Source: Prostheceraeus crozeri
Lineage: Eukaryota; Platyhelminthes; Polycladida; Euryleptidae
Length of the DNA stretch: 64,000 bases
Assembly: GCA_907163375.1 (NCBI GenBank)
Contig: CAJQUW010009227.1
Coordinates: forward strand, 248,001-312,000
Direction: 5' to 3'
Each line of letters begins with the position of its first letter. Positions within the stretch are counted from its first letter, which is position 1. Positions 54,601-60,600 of this stretch are shown in pieces. Under the pieces are notes generated by a model. The model had not been told where the DNA came from. It did not search any database and was given only the letters and a program-made list of their open reading frames with translations. The position numbers and the translations under genes are program-made.

Positions 54601-57600
54601 TAAAGGATGTAAGTTTACTTGAATTCATGGTACAATCGTCCGAAGAATTTGAATGGAGTGGTCGAAATCTCCACTAATTTCTTTCTGAGAATTTGGTCCT
54701 GAGACGTATCTATTTAATATCCACAACCTACTCCCAGTCCACATTCTACCCTTTCAAACAAAAGCACCCCCTGAACCAAACACTTCCAGACTGACACACA
54801 AAGTACATTATGAATGGCATCTATTACTTGGTTGGCCAAGAAAAATACATCGTGAACTGCATCCACTGCCTGACTGGCTCAGAAAAGCATCCTGAACTGC
54901 ATCCACTGCCTGACTGGCCACAAAAATACATCCTGAACTGCATCCACTGCCTGACTGGCCACGGAAATACATCCTGAACTGCATCCACTGCCTGACTGGC
55001 CAATAAAATACATCTTGAACTGCATCCACTGCCTGATTGGCCAATAAAATACATCCTGAACTGCATCCACTGCCTGATTGGCCAATAAAATACATTTTGA
55101 ACTGCATCCACTGCCTAATTGGCCAATAAAATACATCCTGAACTGCATCCACTGCCTTACTGGCCAAGAAAATACATCCTGAACTGCATCCACTGCCTGA
55201 CTGGCCAATAAAATACATCCTGAACTGCATTCACTGCCTGACTGGCTCAGAAAAGTATTCCGTACAGCGCATGCTCCCTCACTGATTCAGAAAATTACAT
55301 CCTGAACGGGTTTCTAATAATCATGCCAGACTATAGAAGCATCAAACATTTAACCTCTGTTTAAAACTCTTTTTTGAAAGTCCCCAAGGAAAATACCTCT
55401 GAAGCGAATAGGCCTACTCCCTGACTGGCTTAGCTCGTGATCCCTGACCATCATGATCAATTCTACTGTGTCATATTTTCTACAGGGACATAAGTCATTA
55501 AAAACTAAGAGCCGTGAAAGATTTTGTCACGAATATTTCCATTTTTGAACCAACAGCTGAGGCTTTTACTTTGCTTCGTTACTAAAGTCCTCCCGCTACA
55601 TTTTATAAATATTGCTCCAAATTTGTGAAAGCTTGGATTCCAATTTTTTGAGACTTTTAGTTTTTGCGACTCCTTGAATATCATTCCAATGTTTAACAAA
55701 ATTGGCCTATGATGAGAAGATCAGAATTTGATGTTTATATATCTTTTTGAAAATCGAGCATTTTGTCAATTTCTTGCAATTCCTAGAATCACATCCAATT
55801 CAAGCAACTTGTAGACCATGAAAAAAGTGCATGTGAAGATGCAAGATATTCATTCATCCAAAAATGAATTTATGCAATATATTATAATAATAATAGCAAT
55901 AAACTACAAACACTACTCAAAATAAATTTATAAGTAACACTGTCATTGTCATACTACCAATTGTGGATCCCAAGCATGAAATAAACAAATTTTCATGCTT
56001 TGCAAATTTTATGATGTATTTGTGTTTTTAGATGTACAGTTGGTGCATTTCTTCTGGTTAATTTGATGCCAAGATTCAAGACTATTTATAATCTGCAGAT
56101 GAGTTCAAAAATATTTATTTGAGTTGCATTCAGACTAAACTGTCTCAATGCAGTCAAACATACTCCAAATATTGTCTTCCGACATTTCCATACAACAATT
56201 GATAAAACAGATTGCTCATAAAAGCCATCCACCATCAATTTCAACAGAGATCAATCTCTTTAAAAACCGGTGGATTTTTTGGCAGAGGCTGATATCAACA
56301 AAAAGAAATATGCGCAAAAATTTGTGTTGTGACATATTTTCAGAAGCATTGAATCACAGGAGCATAAAATCAGAGAGACGGACTATGGGAGTCCTCCGGG
56401 TATTCAGAACTCAAAATCACACGGTTAAAATAGGGCCAAGGAATGTGGCCTTCAATAGCGTATTTTGTGTTCATGTAATGCTTTCGAATTTTTGAGTTAA
56501 CCGAGAATAAAATCCTTTAACTGTGCTTTAATGCGGAAAAAAGTAAGGAAAACAAGTGGAGGAGTTTTCAGATTACCTGAGGCTATGAGACAAATTCTCA
56601 AACTAGATATTTCATTAGTTTTCAATTCGATTAAGTGTTTCAATGCCAGCACTGCATGTGCATATTGGTACTTCCGTCAGATTAGGTAGTGTCACAATTT
56701 ACGAGATAGCAATGCATTGAGCTCAGGCCTGTTTTCTTCATTCACTACAGGACGAACAATTCCAAAATGAAACAGATTTGCTCATTAACGGGTTGGAAAT
56801 TCCACTCCTGAGATCACGATGGAACAAAGAAGAGGTGAAATGCATAATATCTCAAGAGCTGCTCCCAGACAAAACTGTTGAACTTAATGACATCCTCAAA
56901 ATATCATGTAAGTAATACTGTTTCAGGAGAAATTGCAATCTGCATGTGTGCATACGTATGAGAATGATTTACATTCTATTTATAGCGTCAAGTACAGTTT
57001 TAGGTTCGAGGTCTCATCTAAGGCTTTCATGCAATCGATCCATGTGGTCTATCATCTTCAAATGTTTCCTACTTTTTATAAGGTCAGATCATCATCTATA
57101 GTGGCTACCACAATGTGCGCAAGTTAAATGAAGCGATGTTGCACTTAAAGTTCCACTACATTTCTTTTCCGGACGGATGAATAAGCGGAGCACGGATGGT
57201 TACCATTATTCCCCGGAAAAATAGACCACGCTTGTTGCGTTGATATTAAATTACCGCCTTTTCCTTCTTCCCGCAAGTTTATTTCTCCTAACATCTTTAT
57301 TAAGATTCAAACTGATGTTGCAGCACCGAGATATCAAGCCCTCGGATTCTAGGAGAGACTTTATTAAACTTGTATTTACATCTCTGATGACGATGAGATT
57401 TGGAAATATATTTTTTCCAGAGGAATTTATTTGTCTCTCTTTCTTTTTCCGAGGAGAGAATATAGGAATGTGGTTTTTCATCTACTTTTTCCGATCAGCA
57501 ATTTAGATGGGGTAGTATGCTTAACACGCAATATTAAGGGGGAAGGAGTAAGCATTTATATCAAAATACATGCAGAAATATGTTTCGAGATCATATCAGA

Positions 57601-60600
57601 GGGCATGTAGAAAGTCTACTATGTGTCTGTTATGTTAAAAGTCCAGGAATATCAGATTTTCACTTGTGGAGACACTGCGATTAGCAATACATCAAAACAA
57701 GGCAAAGAAAATGCTCTGCTCTCTCTGTGCCCATTCATTATTGCAATTACGCGATTTTCATTTGAAAAAATCGATCTGTGAATGGAGGTGGAGCGCTATT
57801 TAAATTTTGATTTCTGTTAAGTGTGCTGATGCGAAGGTATAGTAGCTCATTTGAAAGCTGAGTTCTGGTGTGGTAGGCGTGCATAACGCGTAATGAACTG
57901 GTTGGAAAGCACGAAAATCGATTGAATTTCAGCCGAACTATGTGGTCCTTTTTTAGTGATCAGTTTCCTTATGTTTTATGAGAGCTTTTCCAGCGATATT
58001 GAATTGTTTGATGTGATAAGTTTCATAAAATATTTTTGTCTAATTCCTTCAAAGTTACTAAGATGTAGAATGCATGAATTTCAATTAATTCATTTGTTAT
58101 GGTATCTTACCTAACTAACATTTACTGGACTAGAACTAGAAATCACACTACAAGTTATCTCATGCTGTACGTAAATAGAAAACACAAGTTAGTGCTGTTA
58201 TGGATAAGCGTTGATAAAATAATGAAGGATAGGCATCATTAAAAGGTCTAATTGCCATTGGGATAATTAAATCTCGTCAAAGGTTGGTTCACAGAGATGA
58301 AAGCGCATTCTACCTTTTGTCGTAATTAAATTATTTCGCTGTGTCTCTTTGTATTTCCTATGTATTTAGAGTATCTGGTGCATTCTTCGCTGTAGTGTAA
58401 TCCCAATGTTTCTGCTAATCAATGTTGGATTGCACTTTTACAGTGCGTGAGTCTTCTACACTTCAACTGCATGCTTTTAGTAAATAGAGGTCTTTTCTAT
58501 CATTTCCAACAGTATGTAGACCATCGTATCGTGTGACGCCTTTTCATTTTAGTCCCTCCAAGTGAGTTTAGCATCAATTTGACTGGGAATCCCGTCCTTG
58601 TGGAGGATGAGGTAGCTTCGTTCGTATGCAGCGTTCCTGAAGCCAATCCTGTGTCTGAGATCAAATGGATACTACAGAATGGGTCTTCGATCGAGGCATT
58701 AGAGGAATATGGAGGAGCTACAAGTGAAGTGAGTGATAAAATTTCTGCGCAGTAGCTAAGTCGAAGGTACACAGACTCAACATATGCCATCTTCCGCACT
58801 TCTCATCACGATGAACCATAAGCCTTGAAGCGTGGCTTTTTGTATGCCAGGTTAATCAAGAGCAGTGTATGGCCACGCTAATGTGCCCTATGGCTTATTA
58901 TGTGCGTCTGCTATCATTGAAACTTATGTACCATATGTGAATTCCGTTTGCAGCATTCGCCTATTCATTTATATATTTATATATATATTCCCAGTTTGTC
59001 TCTGAGTTGATGTATGCCATCACCATCGGATAGGCAGTTTAAATTAATGTTCAATGACATAGAAACATACCACACCATCAGTTATGTGTGCCATCAATTA
59101 ATTATCAATTGTGCCATCAGACCGTCAAGTCGTGACAGATGCTATCATTAATTGCGCAAGTGTGAGAAGGAGGCAGATTATGAGAAGGCCGCACGATCAG
59201 CTCATTTCTTTTCAGTGCCTGAAGCAACAGGTGTCTGACAAAGAATAATTGCTACTTGTTATCAACCAGGAATTTTGCAAATTTAAGAACGCATGTGAAA
59301 ATTAGAAGTAGGACTCGGCAACACTTCCTATTCGTGTCTCTAGGACTTCTTGTATAAGCATTTCATCTTTTTTCCAATCGGTTGCACTCAATCAGCTGAA
59401 GCATAATAATGTAGCTCGAAATACTTTTAACTCGTAATTTTAGTTCTGGGATATTGCTGTTTTCTTTTCACGCTATCAGGGTTTGACCAAGCAGCAATCA
59501 TCTACATGTATGTTAAAAAACTCTTCTCGGTTAGATTGTAATAAATAGTTTTCTTGTTAATCTTAATCGTGCATCAAATATATTTTGAGCAGAATTTTGG
59601 ACATTTTAAATGCATAAATTTCTTTATTGTAAAAATAGATACATACGTTTCATTTCTTTGCCTCTACAGATGGGCGCAGGTTTGAATGGAGGACAAAGAA
59701 TCAGAAGTACATTGAAACTGACGCGTGTGAAGAGGAGCATGAATCACTTCAAATTATTATGCGTCGTTTCTCACTTGCAATTGTCGCGAAACATAACCAA
59801 AGAAATTGTCTTGAAAGTAAAGTGTGAGTTTACAACTTTAAAATGGAATCTTCGGTCTGGCTTGCCTGCACATACATAACATACATGTGTATACATCAAG
59901 ACATGAATTTTAGGCTAAATTGTTCCGATTGGCCCGATCGGTTAAGCTAGAAATCATGAGCACGATCTAACATTTATGTAGAAGCGGTTTTATCGGCTTC
60001 ACCAACGCTTTTGAAAATCGTTAGTAGGTTCCCGAATCTTTGATGATATTTTCTTTTCTTGACTTGACTTACTTGACTTAATAACAGGACTTGACGTCTT
60101 GTCAATCCTGGTAATGATCCGTAGACGCAATTCTCCTCCACTGTTGGCGGTTGTCTGCCAGCTCTTCCATATATTTAACCCATTCGGTTCCTGTAGCCAG
60201 CCAGTCACTTGATCTACCGCGATGGTACCTGATGTGGTTCGTCAGGTGCTTGGTCTCTTGATGAAGCCGTCGTTTCCATGCCATCTTCTGTCTGCCCCGT
60301 TTTCGCTGCCAGCCTGTCCGTTGTTCATGGTACCATAGCAGCTGATATGGAATTGGGCTCGAGCCCATTCGAAGAGCGTGACCAAACCAAGTCAAGCGAC
60401 GATGTTTCATAAATTTGGGCACGGTGTCTTTGATGTTAAAATGAGCGTAAATGGAGGCATATGAAATATGGTGTTCGGGACGAAATTTCCCCCAATTGTT
60501 TCAGACAGAGATACTCAAAGCTCCCCAGACTGTTTTCTTGAACTTGTGAGAGTCGCCAGCTTTCACAGCCGTATGTGAAAACTGATCTAATACATGCTGT

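Larger units (their letters stand above)
54609..56750 (+). other. Intron within domain 8A
   Basis: 2,142 bp, phase 0. Contains the minisatellite and copy 2 of the interspersed repeat. Nothing else recognised. Confidence 0.6.

Noticed and set aside
54808-55230. Long repetitive minus-strand ORFs with Gln-Ser-Gly and Cys
   Set aside because: A stop-free 41-bp minisatellite gives open frames in all three phases; no start context or homologous protein is apparent.
54853-55262. CRISPR-like array
   Set aside because: The units are contiguous tandem copies without unique spacers, in a eukaryotic intron.
56148-56495. 115-codon plus-strand ORF
   Set aside because: No domain, no splice or start context, and biased composition.
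57240-57506. Hydrophobic plus-strand ORF that might be a membrane exon of the Ig gene
   Set aside because: T-rich sequence, no matching phase-1 acceptor, and the array clearly continues beyond it.
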